A DNA stretch of 12,388 nt. It comes from Verrucomicrobiota bacterium (lineage in GTDB: Bacteria > Verrucomicrobiota > Verrucomicrobiia > Limisphaerales > J093). The position numbers were made by a program, and so were the translations under genes. The notes below the pieces were generated by a model, which worked only from the letters and a program-made list of their open reading frames with translations, did no database searches and was not told where the DNA came from. The stretch covers positions 1 through 12,388 of the forward strand of contig JARYMD010000093.1 in the NCBI GenBank assembly GCA_029907285.1, given 5' to 3'. Shown here piece after piece: positions 1 through 7,271 of this stretch. Numbering within the stretch: the stretch's first letter is position 1; each line of letters starts with the position of its first letter.

Positions 1-90
1 AGTGCCGTTGTGACCACCTTATCGGATGCCAGAGAAGCAGATAGGCAGGAATTGACCAAACTCGCGGCGTGGAAATCATCGCAAATATGA
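1..90 (+). CDS. Possible C-terminal tail of an upstream gene (partial)
   Basis: Frame 1 is open from the window edge to a TGA at 88-90 and encodes 29 residues ending in AAWKSSQI. The other two forward frames close within about 45 bases. The residues read as a charged, helix-like tail (TLSDAREADRQELTKLAAW) and codon choice looks like the other genes here. With so few residues no family can be recognised, and an open frame of this length can occur by chance. If real, it belongs to a plus-strand gene upstream of dnaE that ends about 260 bases before it. Confidence 0.33.
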   Translation, partial: SAVVTTLSDAREADRQELTKLAAWKSSQI

Positions 91-104
91 ATGACTCTTC
101 AATA

Positions 105-120
105 TAACAATGTAACAATG
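105..120. repeat. Tandem 8-bp direct repeat TAACAATG x2
   Basis: Two perfect head-to-tail copies of TAACAATG lie at 105-112 and 113-120, in a short AT-rich patch (about 83-120) that is unlike the GC-rich surroundings. The patch directly abuts the first inverted repeat upstream of dnaE. It could be part of a promoter or a protein-binding site, but I see no good -35/-10 pair around it. Confidence 0.5.
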
Positions 121-211
121 CAGCCCGGCGCAGTCGGAACCAAAGTTGCCTGAGGGGCACCTAGCCGCCGCCTGCCCACGTTGACCAGCGCCTTCTGCCG
201 CGCCGGGCTGC
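120..211. repeat. 12-bp perfect inverted repeat upstream of dnaE
   Basis: GCAGCCCGGCGC at 120-131 is the exact reverse complement of GCGCCGGGCTGC at 200-211. The arms enclose 68 bases that contain a smaller possible hairpin, GGGCA (155-159) with TGCCC (173-177). Neither arm is followed by a T-run, so it is not a plain intrinsic terminator. It may be a structured leader RNA for dnaE, a small repeat element, or folding at the end of the preceding transcript. Confidence 0.55.
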
Positions 212-224
212 GAAATATGCGGGC

Positions 225-289
225 CCCGGAAATCTCACCGGGGTGAAGGTGCCGGTAAATCCGAACGGGTGGCCGGTGAGATTTCCGGG
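225..289. repeat. 17-bp perfect inverted repeat upstream of dnaE
   Basis: CCCGGAAATCTCACCGG at 225-241 pairs perfectly with CCGGTGAGATTTCCGGG at 273-289 across a 31-base spacer. The core GGAAATCTCACCGG recurs in near-identical form elsewhere in the window (5474-5487 on the plus strand, 11801-11814 on the minus strand), so the arms are two facing copies of a dispersed element. No T-run follows. With the 120-211 repeat it fills most of the gap before dnaE, ending 63 bases before its start codon. Confidence 0.75.
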
Positions 290-352
290 TTGGCGCGTTT
301 GCTCCCAAACTCACGCTTGCCCATGTTTCGCGTCGGGACATAGATTTGCGGC

Positions 353-3300
353 ATGGCGCACGCTGATTTTGTTCATTTGCACGTCCACACCGAGTACTCG
401 TTGTTGGACGGGGCATGTCGTTTGGACCGGTTGGTTGAGCGGGCGCGAGAGCTCAAGTTTCCGGCGCTGGCCATTACTGACCACGGCGTGCTGTATGGTG
501 CGGTCGATTTCTATCGCGCGGCTTTGAAAGCCGGCATCAAACCGATAATCGGTTGTGAGGTTTATGTGGCGCCCGGAAGCCGGCATGAAAAGCGAACCAT
601 GGCCGGCGGGCGCGACGTTTACCATCATCTTGTGCTGCTGGCGACGGACCTTGCGGGGTACTCGAATCTGATCCGCCTTGTTACTGCGGGACACTTTGAG
701 GGGTTCTATTACAAGCCGCGCATCGACAAGGAACTCCTTGCTCAGCACAAGTCGGGGCTCATTGTGTTAACGGGCTGTCTGGCTGGCGAAATCCCTGACC
801 TGATACTGAAGGACCAGCTTGCGCAGGCAAGGGACGCAATAGATTGGTATCGGCAAACGCTCGGACCTGAGAACTTCTATCTTGAAGTTCAGAATCACGG
901 CACGCCGGAAGAAGCGAAAGTCAACAGGCAGTTGGCGGAATGGTCGCGCGAATTCGGGCTTAAGCTTGTTGCCACCAACGACGTGCACTACCTCAGGCGT
1001 GAGCATTGGCGTGCGCACGACATTCTGATTTGCATTGGCACTCAGACCACGATCAAAGACCCGAAACGACTCAGATACGAGTCCGAACAATTCCATCTGC
1101 GCTCGGCGGACGAAATGAAGTCGTTGTTTGCAGAGATACCCGAAGCAATCCAGACCACGCTTGAAATTGCCGAACGCTGCAATCTTGAGATTCCCTTGGG
1201 GAAATCGCATTACCCTGTTTTCGAGCCGCCGGGTGGGATCGGGCGCGAAGAATACCTGCGCGAGCTGCTGGCTGAGGGGCTTGAAAAGCGGTACGGGATT
1301 CGTGTTCGGATCGAAAACGGCTCTTTCAAGCTTGTTGCTGTCGAGGACGCGGCCCGGCTGCCCACGTACAAATCGCCCGGCGAGAGTTCCGGGTCTGCCG
1401 ATTCAACCGCGGCTGTCACTGCCGCCGCCACTGAGGTGCTGAAGCGGCTCGAGTTCGAGCTGCAGACGATCATCGACACTGGGTTCACGAGCTACTTTTT
1501 GATTGTCGGCGATTTTGTGCGGTATGGGCGAAGCCGCGGGATAGCGTGTGTTGCGCGTGGTTCGGCTGCGGGCTCGATTGTCACATATCTGCTTGGGATT
1601 TCGAATGTTGACCCGATCCGGCACGGGCTCCTTTTCGAGCGGTTTCTGAACAAGGAAAGGATAAACCCGCCGGACATCGACATCGATTTTGCCGATGACA
1701 GGCGCGCGGAAGTGATCGAGTACGTGCGCCAGAAATACGGCAAGGATTCCGTGGCACAGATCATCACCTTCGGCACGCTTGGCGCCAAGTCTGGCATCCG
1801 CGATGTTGCGCGTGCGATGGGGCTGGACTACAGCGACGGCGATCGCCTTGCGAAAATGGTTCCCAACACGCTCAACATCACGATCACCGAAGCCCTGGAG
1901 GAATCCCCTGATCTCAAGCGCGCTTATGAGAACGAACAGACGACGCGCGAGCTTATTGATGTGGCTCTGGTGCTTGAAAACCTCGCCCGCAACGCCTCAG
2001 TGCATGCTGCCGGCGTGGTAATAGGCGATCAGCCCCTGATAAACATCCTCCCACTGAAAAAGGACGACCAAGGCGGCATCGTCACCCAATACGCCATGGA
2101 AGCTGTCGGCGCATTGGGATTGTTAAAGATGGATTTTTTGGGACTCAAGACGCTGACTGTCATCCGGCACACATGCGAAATGGTGAAACAAACACGCGGC
2201 GTCGAGGTCCCAATCGACCGGCTTCCGCTCGACGATCCCAAGACGTACGAGCTTCTCAACAAGGCAAACACGCTCGGCGTGTTCCAACTTGAATCTTCAG
2301 GGATGCGGGATTTGTGCCGCAAGTTCGGCATCAGTTCGATTGAACACATCACGGCGCTGATTGCTTTGTACCGGCCGGGGCCGATGGAACTGATCCCGGA
2401 ATTCATCAGGCGCCGGCATGGCGAAATGGCGATTGAATACGAGCATCCTTTGCTCGAGCCGATTTGCCGGGAAACATACGGGGTGATGGTTTATCAGGAA
2501 CAGGTGATGCAGGCCGCGCGTGTGCTGGCTGGGTTTTCTCTTGGCAAGGCGGACGTGTTGCGCCACGCCATGGGGAAGAAGATCGAAGAGAAAATGGAAC
2601 AACAGCGGCAGGCTTTCATCACCGGTTGCGCTGAAACGAATCACATTCCACGTGAAAAAGCCGAGAAAATCTTCGAACTGCTGCGGAAGTTTTCCAACTA
2701 CGGCTTCAACAAATCGCATGCTGCGGCGTACGCGATTGTCGCCTACCAAACGGCGTATTTAAAGGCGAACTACCCGGTCGAGTTTTATTGCGCCATCATG
2801 ACCAATGACATGGCGGACACGGACAAACTGGCCGAGTACATTGCCGAGGCGCGCGCCAATGGCATTGAGGTTCTGGGGCCGGATGTGAACGAGAGCGACA
2901 TGGGATTCACGCCGGTGAGGAACGCATCGGCCATCCGGTTTGGTTTGGTCGCCATCAAAGGCGTTGGCGAAGTTGCGGTGAAAAACATCCTCGATGCGCG
3001 CAGCACAGGCGGGAAGTTTGCGTCGCTGGCGGACCTGTGCAATCGAGTTGACACGCGAACTGTCAACCGTCGTGTGTTGGAAGCGCTCATCAAATCCGGT
3101 GCGTGCGATTGTTTTGGCAGCACGCGGGCATCGTTGATGGCGTCGGTTGATGCGACACTGAGCAGGGCGTCGAGTCTTGCCCAGGATCGCGCCCGGGGCC
3201 AGGCCACGCTGTTCGGTTTGATCGAAGAGCCGGGCACGGGGGCGTCCGGGGAAGCTGACCTGCCGGAATGGCCGCAGAACGAACTGCTGGCGGCGGAAAA

Positions 3301-3985
3301 AGAACTGCTTGGGTTTTACGTCACAGGGCATCCGCTCACGCCGCACATCGCGGTTCTCGAGAGATACGCGCTGTGCGCTGCAAAGGAACTGTCCGAACTG
3401 CCGGAGCGGACGGTGACGCGGGTTGGCGGCATGGTAACGGCAAAGCAAACGGGCGTTTCCAAGAAGACGAAGAAACCCTACACCATGGCCACGATTGAGG
3501 ACATGACCGGCAGCTTTCAGGTGCTGTGCGTCAACGACAGCCATGAAAGATTCGAGTCATTGCTGCAGCAGGGGCGCGCTGTGATGGTCGTGGGCGAGCT
3601 TGGGTCTGGCGATCAGAAGGCCAAGATTTTCCCATACGAAATCGTGCCATTGGAAGAAGCGCCGCAGCGGTTCACCTTGCAGGTGCATCTGCGGTTGCAC
3701 ACCACACTTGTTGACAGGAAGAAACTCGAACAGCTTCGGGATATTGTTGTTCAACACAGGGGGCGCTGTCCTCTGTTTCTCTGCTTTGTGTATCCCAGCG
3801 GCGCAAATGTGTTCATTGAAGCTCACGATTACTACCGGGTCCGGCCGTCGCAGGACCTCGAACAGGCTGTCAATGCGATGTTCGGGGACGGCACATATTA
3901 CGCCAAGGTTGACACTTCCATCCCTGCGCGCCCGAGGCGCCGTTGGGAACGCATTGAAGAACCGGGAAACGGCGCAAGCCGTTGA
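353..3985 (+). CDS. dnaE: DNA polymerase III alpha subunit DnaE
   Basis: Catalytic subunit of the replicative polymerase; extends DNA from primers with the beta clamp and clamp loader in the cytoplasm. The 1210 residues match full-length DnaE. The N-terminal PHP domain (about 6-215) has the usual metal ligands: H10, H12, D43-H44, E69, H91/H92, C142, D210 and H212. The palm carries PPDIDIDF with D441 and D443 and the third carboxylate D594 in KMDFLGL. Helix-hairpin-helix motifs lie around 840-890 (IKGVGE), an internal clamp-binding motif QATLF at 950-954, and an OB fold around 1020-1100. Residues about 317-360 form an extra Ser/Ala/Thr-rich segment between PHP and palm regions. The start is fixed: an in-frame TAG lies at 341-343 and ATG 353 is the first start codon after it; no convincing Shine-Dalgarno precedes it. 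The reading frame is intact. Confidence 0.98.
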   Translation: MAHADFVHLHVHTEYSLLDGACRLDRLVERARELKFPALAITDHGVLYGAVDFYRAALKAGIKPIIGCEVYVAPGSRHEKRTMAGGRDVYHHLVLLATDLAGYSNLIRLVTAGHFEGFYYKPRIDKELLAQHKSGLIVLTGCLAGEIPDLILKDQLAQARDAIDWYRQTLGPENFYLEVQNHGTPEEAKVNRQLAEWSREFGLKLVATNDVHYLRREHWRAHDILICIGTQTTIKDPKRLRYESEQFHLRSADEMKSLFAEIPEAIQTTLEIAERCNLEIPLGKSHYPVFEPPGGIGREEYLRELLAEGLEKRYGIRVRIENGSFKLVAVEDAARLPTYKSPGESSGSADSTAAVTAAATEVLKRLEFELQTIIDTGFTSYFLIVGDFVRYGRSRGIACVARGSAAGSIVTYLLGISNVDPIRHGLLFERFLNKERINPPDIDIDFADDRRAEVIEYVRQKYGKDSVAQIITFGTLGAKSGIRDVARAMGLDYSDGDRLAKMVPNTLNITITEALEESPDLKRAYENEQTTRELIDVALVLENLARNASVHAAGVVIGDQPLINILPLKKDDQGGIVTQYAMEAVGALGLLKMDFLGLKTLTVIRHTCEMVKQTRGVEVPIDRLPLDDPKTYELLNKANTLGVFQLESSGMRDLCRKFGISSIEHITALIALYRPGPMELIPEFIRRRHGEMAIEYEHPLLEPICRETYGVMVYQEQVMQAARVLAGFSLGKADVLRHAMGKKIEEKMEQQRQAFITGCAETNHIPREKAEKIFELLRKFSNYGFNKSHAAAYAIVAYQTAYLKANYPVEFYCAIMTNDMADTDKLAEYIAEARANGIEVLGPDVNESDMGFTPVRNASAIRFGLVAIKGVGEVAVKNILDARSTGGKFASLADLCNRVDTRTVNRRVLEALIKSGACDCFGSTRASLMASVDATLSRASSLAQDRARGQATLFGLIEEPGTGASGEADLPEWPQNELLAAEKELLGFYVTGHPLTPHIAVLERYALCAAKELSELPERTVTRVGGMVTAKQTGVSKKTKKPYTMATIEDMTGSFQVLCVNDSHERFESLLQQGRAVMVVGELGSGDQKAKIFPYEIVPLEEAPQRFTLQVHLRLHTTLVDRKKLEQLRDIVVQHRGRCPLFLCFVYPSGANVFIEAHDYYRVRPSQDLEQAVNAMFGDGTYYAKVDTSIPARPRRRWERIEEPGNGASR
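3968..3983 (+). other. GNRA-loop hairpin over the dnaE stop codon
   Basis: AACGGC (3968-3973), loop GCAA (3974-3977) and GCCGTT (3978-3983) form a perfect 6-bp stem with a GNRA-type tetraloop. The stem includes the T of the dnaE TGA stop codon. There is no T-run after it (GAAAATGG follows), so it is not a classical terminator. It may stabilise the 3' end of the message or be chance. Confidence 0.3.
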
Positions 3986-4010
3986 AAATGGTGAGCCGGC
4001 AAACATGGGC

Positions 4011-4039
4011 TTGACATGGCGCGGCGGTCGAATTGGGAT
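4011..4039 (+). promoter_or_regulatory. Candidate sigma70-type promoter before oxidoreductase 1
   Basis: A consensus -35 box TTGACA lies at 4011-4016. With a 17-base spacer the -10 position is TGGGAT at 4034-4039, which matches only three of six consensus bases. Placement in the 96-base gap after dnaE and about 40 bases before the oxidoreductase ATG is suitable. The weak -10 makes this tentative. Confidence 0.35.
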
Positions 4040-4081
4040 TGCTCCGCATCCAAACAAACCAAACCTGTACACTGCAAAACA

Positions 4082-5470
4082 ATGAAGGCGAATTCTTCAA
4101 GAATCTCGAGGCGCAGATTCATTTCCACCAACGTTGGGGCAACCGTGGCGGCGTGTGCCGTCCCTGCGTTTGTCCCATCAACGGTTCTGGGCGCGCAAGG
4201 GCGCGTTGCGCCTTCAAACCGGATCAACGTGGGATGCATCGGTGTTGGGCCACAAGGGCGAGGTGTGATGGGCAATTTCCTTGCGCAGTCGGACTGCCGA
4301 GTGGTGGCTTTGTGCGATGTTCTCAAGCGGAACCTGAACGCCGCGCTGGAAATGGTCAACAAACATTACCAGGACAAAAGCTGTGTTACGTATTCAGATT
4401 ACAAGGAATTGCTTGGCCGCAGTGACATTGACGCTGTGCTGATCGCCACGCCTGACCACTGGCATGTGCCGGTGGCTGTGGCCGCCGCCCGCGCCAACAA
4501 GGACATCTATCTTGAGAAACCGATGGGCGTGTCTGTCGAGGAAGGCCAGATTTTGCGGCGTGTTTGCCAGCAGCAGAAACGCATATTCCAGTTCGGCACA
4601 CAGCAAAGGTCGTCAGGGCAATTCCGCCTCGCATGCGAACTGGTTCGCAACGGGCGGATTGGCAAACTGCGCCAGATAACCGTTTGGTGTTCCGCCAGTC
4701 GGCCGGGCGGCCCAACCAAGCCCATTCTCCCGCCGTCCGATCTTGACTACGAAACATGGCTCGGCCCGGCTCGCGAAACCCCTTACACCCAGGGCAAATC
4801 CATGGACGAGCAAGACGCATGGAAAACTTGGTGGTACAACTACGATTACGCGCTCGGGTTTGTAGCGGGCTGGGGCATACACCCGTTGGACATTGCGTAC
4901 TGGGGACACCCGGAGATGATGAAAGGCGTGCTTGAAGTTGAAGGCCGCGGCGTGTTCCCGACCGAGGGCGCCTGCAACACAGCCATCGCATGGGAGGTGA
5001 ATTATTTTTTCGCCGACGGGGTCCGAATGCTGTACCGCGGTACCCGCAATGGATATGACAAGGTCATCCCAATGAACGATTTCACGGATTGGGAGCGGAA
5101 ATACGGCAAGATCGTCGATCACGGCACTGCTTTCGAGGGCACAGACGGCTGGGTCCTTGTCGATCGCACACAGATAAGAACCAGCCCGGAGAGCCTTGTT
5201 GAGACCAAGTTCGGCTCCGGCGATGTTCAGTTGACCCGCAGCTCGAATCACGTCCGCAATTTCCTTGACAGCATTCGGTCAAGGCAACCGGCGATTTGCC
5301 CGATCGAAGATTCCGTTCAGGGCGACATACTCTGCCATCTGGCTGATATTGCAATGCGGCTGGAACGGAAACTTAAATGGGACGGGCAAAAGGAGAAGTT
5401 CGTTGGCGATTCAGAAGCGAATCGGCGGCTTCGGATGCGGACGCCACGGCGGGAATGGCGGTGGGTTTAG
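4082..5470 (+). CDS. Tat-exported Gfo/Idh/MocA-family oxidoreductase 1
   Basis: Predicted NAD(P)-dependent sugar or cyclitol oxidoreductase of the Gfo/Idh/MocA family, 462 residues from ATG 4082. The N-terminus is a twin-arginine signal: SRRRF at 9-13, then a hydrophobic stretch ending near PSTVLGA, so export folded with bound cofactor is expected. The Rossmann start is VGCIGVGPQGRG; the family EKP motif is at 145-147 (K146), and GWGIHPLDIA places the likely catalytic His at 267. The C-terminal domain has the Trp/Tyr-rich pattern common in planctomycetal and verrucomicrobial members. An earlier in-frame ATG at 4016 is disfavoured because it overlaps a TTGACA box and would put 22 unrelated residues before the signal. 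No Shine-Dalgarno is seen. The substrate cannot be read from the sequence. It differs in subfamily from the next two genes (GTQQRSS and GWGIHPLD instead of GTQRRH and EQHVHNLD). Confidence 0.93.
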   Translation: MKANSSRISRRRFISTNVGATVAACAVPAFVPSTVLGAQGRVAPSNRINVGCIGVGPQGRGVMGNFLAQSDCRVVALCDVLKRNLNAALEMVNKHYQDKSCVTYSDYKELLGRSDIDAVLIATPDHWHVPVAVAAARANKDIYLEKPMGVSVEEGQILRRVCQQQKRIFQFGTQQRSSGQFRLACELVRNGRIGKLRQITVWCSASRPGGPTKPILPPSDLDYETWLGPARETPYTQGKSMDEQDAWKTWWYNYDYALGFVAGWGIHPLDIAYWGHPEMMKGVLEVEGRGVFPTEGACNTAIAWEVNYFFADGVRMLYRGTRNGYDKVIPMNDFTDWERKYGKIVDHGTAFEGTDGWVLVDRTQIRTSPESLVETKFGSGDVQLTRSSNHVRNFLDSIRSRQPAICPIEDSVQGDILCHLADIAMRLERKLKWDGQKEKFVGDSEANRRLRMRTPRREWRWV

Positions 5471-5473
5471 CGC

Positions 5474-5487
5474 GGAAATCTCATCGG
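5474..5487 (+). repeat. Dispersed 14-mer GGAAATCTCATCGG
   Basis: This stretch starts three bases after the stop of oxidoreductase 1 and differs from the arm at 228-241 by one base (T for C). Similarity continues a little beyond the core, with TGAAG following in both copies after two differing bases. It is a single copy here, not paired into a hairpin. Confidence 0.5.
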
Positions 5488-5638
5488 AATGAAGCGCTGG
5501 ATGTCTTGTCTTGTGCCGGTCAGACGCTGAGATTCTCGGGCTTGAAATGCACGCGATCCCGGAAGTTCAGCACAACCGGTTCTGCATTCCGTTGTCGAAT
5601 CGTTGGCACCGAATTAGAGGCTTTTGAATTCCTGATTA

Positions 5639-5667
5639 TTGACTCGCAGCTTTGATTGGTGTTTGAT
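5639..5667 (+). promoter_or_regulatory. Candidate sigma70-type promoter for oxidoreductase 2
   Basis: TTGACT at 5639-5644 and TTTGAT at 5662-5667 are separated by 17 bases, five of six and four of six consensus matches. Transcription would start near 5674, leaving a leader of about 20 bases before ATG 5695. The rest of the 224-base gap after oxidoreductase 1 (5471-5694) holds a dispersed repeat copy and an 8-bp palindrome AACCGGTT at 5574-5581; I see no terminator there. Confidence 0.4.
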
Positions 5668-5694
5668 TGCAGCCAAGTTCGTTCGCTAATTACT

Positions 5695-7029
5695 ATGAAT
5701 ACAAATCATCAAACTTCCGGAGACAAATCGTTAACAAGGCGTGATTTTCTAAAGAACTCATCGTTGGCAGCGGCGGGTGCTGCTGCGCTCAGTTTTCCTG
5801 CAGTTCTGCACGCTCAGGCGAAGACGCCCATCAAAGCCGTAATCATCGGCGCTGGCGGACGTGGGAGCGGAGCAGGGGGCAATTTTCTGAACGCCGCCAA
5901 GGCTGTTGGTGTCGAGGCCCAGATCGTTGCCGTGGCAGACATTTTTCCGCAGCAGTCAAGAAGGGTCGGCGAAGGCTTCGGCGTGCCACAGGAAAGGTGT
6001 TTCAGCGGCTTTGATGCTTTCCAGAAAGCGCTTTCGGTTCCGGCCGTTAACTACGCGATTCTTGCGGCGCCGCCGGGGTTCCGGCCTGCACATTTCAAGG
6101 CGTGCGTGGAAGCCGGCGTGAATGTTTTCATGGAAAAGCCTGTCGCAGTTGACGGTCCGGGTTGCCGGATAATGTACGCTGCCGGCGAGCTTGCGAAACA
6201 AAAAGGGCTCAAAGTTGCTGCGGGCACGCAACGCCGTCACCAGGCCGGCTACATCGAAACCATCAATCGCATCCAGGACGGCGCGATAGGCGACCTCATC
6301 CTGTTGCGGGCTTACTGGGTCAACAACGGCCCGATCTGGCACCGCGGTGAGCATGGGGAGACCGAACTCGAGAAGCAGATCGCCAACTGGTACCACTATA
6401 TCTGGCTCTCTGGAGATCACATTGTTGAACAGCACGTCCACAACCTCGATGTCTGCAACTGGATCATGAATGGCCATCCGGTGCGGTGCTGGGGCCAGGG
6501 CGCACGTCAGCAATTGGGCAACAAATCGGGCGAGATTTGGGATCACTTCGCCATCGAGTACGACTACGAAAACGGCGTCAAGATGTACAGTTACTGCGGC
6601 CAGATCAAGCGCACGGGATCGCCGGGCGTGACCGAGTTCGCGCACGGCACCAAAGGCATGGCCAATCCGAGCGGAAGCATCCGGCCAACAGGCGGCAGCC
6701 CATGGCGCTCAACTTTCAAGCTGCAAAGCGATGATCCCTACACGCAGGAGCACATCGATCTCATCAACGCCATCCTTAAAGACACCGAGCTCAACGAAGC
6801 CAAGAACGTCACAGACAGCACTCTGACCGCGATCATGGGCCGTGAAGCTGCGTACAGTGGCGCGTGGGTTGAGTGGAACCAGATTCTCAACTCGAAGTTT
6901 GCCTATGGCCCGGAGCTGCTCTACACGGATGCTGCGGCAATGAAATGGGGTCCGTTCCGCACGCTCAGACCGCCGATGCCGGGCGATTACAACATCTTTT
7001 CAGACCCGCCCAAAGTGGCCACGGTCTGA
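5695..7029 (+). CDS. Tat-exported Gfo/Idh/MocA-family oxidoreductase 2
   Basis: Second NAD(P)-dependent Gfo/Idh/MocA oxidoreductase, 444 residues from ATG 5695. The twin-arginine signal is canonical (TRRDFLK at 14-20), with an Ala-rich core and a likely cleavage region near LHAQA. The Rossmann loop reads IIGAGGRGSGAG, EKP is at 147-149 (K148), followed by AAGTQRRH, and the segment EQHVHNLD (245-252, H247 and H249) occupies the place of the catalytic region. It is a clear paralogue of the next gene, sharing TQRRH, IQDGAIGD/IHDGAIGD, EQHVHNLDV and the ESAYTG/EAAYSG region near the C-terminus. An upstream TTG at 5656 would add 13 residues before the Tat signal and is unlikely. The gene ends 32 bases before a strong terminator, so it probably forms its own transcript or ends one. 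The substrate is unknown; glucose-fructose oxidoreductase is a known Tat-exported family member. Confidence 0.94.
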   Translation: MNTNHQTSGDKSLTRRDFLKNSSLAAAGAAALSFPAVLHAQAKTPIKAVIIGAGGRGSGAGGNFLNAAKAVGVEAQIVAVADIFPQQSRRVGEGFGVPQERCFSGFDAFQKALSVPAVNYAILAAPPGFRPAHFKACVEAGVNVFMEKPVAVDGPGCRIMYAAGELAKQKGLKVAAGTQRRHQAGYIETINRIQDGAIGDLILLRAYWVNNGPIWHRGEHGETELEKQIANWYHYIWLSGDHIVEQHVHNLDVCNWIMNGHPVRCWGQGARQQLGNKSGEIWDHFAIEYDYENGVKMYSYCGQIKRTGSPGVTEFAHGTKGMANPSGSIRPTGGSPWRSTFKLQSDDPYTQEHIDLINAILKDTELNEAKNVTDSTLTAIMGREAAYSGAWVEWNQILNSKFAYGPELLYTDAAAMKWGPFRTLRPPMPGDYNIFSDPPKVATV

Positions 7030-7061
7030 GGTCAACTCCATCTCAACAATCTAATCGACAG

Positions 7062-7093
7062 CCGGGCGGTTCCAAAGCCGCCCGGTTTTTTTT
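7062..7093 (+). terminator. Intrinsic terminator after oxidoreductase 2
   Basis: CCGGGCGG (7062-7069) pairs perfectly with CCGCCCGG (7078-7085) around the 8-base loop TTCCAAAG, immediately followed by eight T residues (7086-7093). This is a textbook rho-independent terminator, 32 bases after the stop codon of oxidoreductase 2. Confidence 0.95.
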
Positions 7094-7150
7094 GCCTTGC
7101 GGCCCTGAGATAGGGAACAGCTTGGCTCCGGTCTCAGCGCCGCAAGGCAA
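7092..7150. repeat. Long near-perfect hairpin upstream of oxidoreductase 3
   Basis: TTGCCTTGCGGC (7092-7103) pairs perfectly with GCCGCAAGGCAA (7139-7150). After one C/C mismatch the stem continues with CTGAGA (7105-7110) and TCTCAG (7132-7137), then a T-G wobble, one mismatch and a few more pairs, leaving a loop around AACAGCTTGG. About 20 or more base pairs are possible. The T-run of the preceding terminator overlaps its first two bases, and no T-run follows it. It sits in the 5' region of oxidoreductase 3, about 120 bases from its start. It may be an RNA leader element, an RNase III site or a palindromic repeat element. Confidence 0.8.
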
Positions 7151-7271
7151 CAAAATTTCTGCTCGCATTCGGACCACCGGAAAGCAAGAATAGGCATCCG
7201 TGAAAGATGCAAGCTTCCCAGCGAATTCGAGTCGAGACGCTTTTACAGAACCACGCAAACATCTCCATGTC

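Noticed and set aside
53..108. Promoter built from TTGACC (53-58) and TATAAC (103-108)
   Set aside because: The two boxes are 44 bases apart, far beyond the normal spacing, and neither has a suitable partner at 16-18 bases.
2759..3544. A 261-codon minus-strand open frame inside dnaE
   Set aside because: It is antisense to conserved DnaE sequence (helix-hairpin-helix to OB fold), with Arg/His/Gln-rich composition typical of shadow frames.
5377..5655. A 92-codon plus-strand open frame covering the end of oxidoreductase 1 and most of the following gap
   Set aside because: Half of it overlaps the oxidoreductase in another frame, the composition is unlike a real protein, it has no ribosome binding site, and it runs through the dispersed repeat copy.
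7104..7130. TPP riboswitch suggested by CTGAGA followed by AGGGAACAG
   Set aside because: The conserved second half of the thi-box (CTGATCTGG-like region) is missing, CTGAGA is simply part of the long hairpin stem, and the downstream gene has no link to thiamine.
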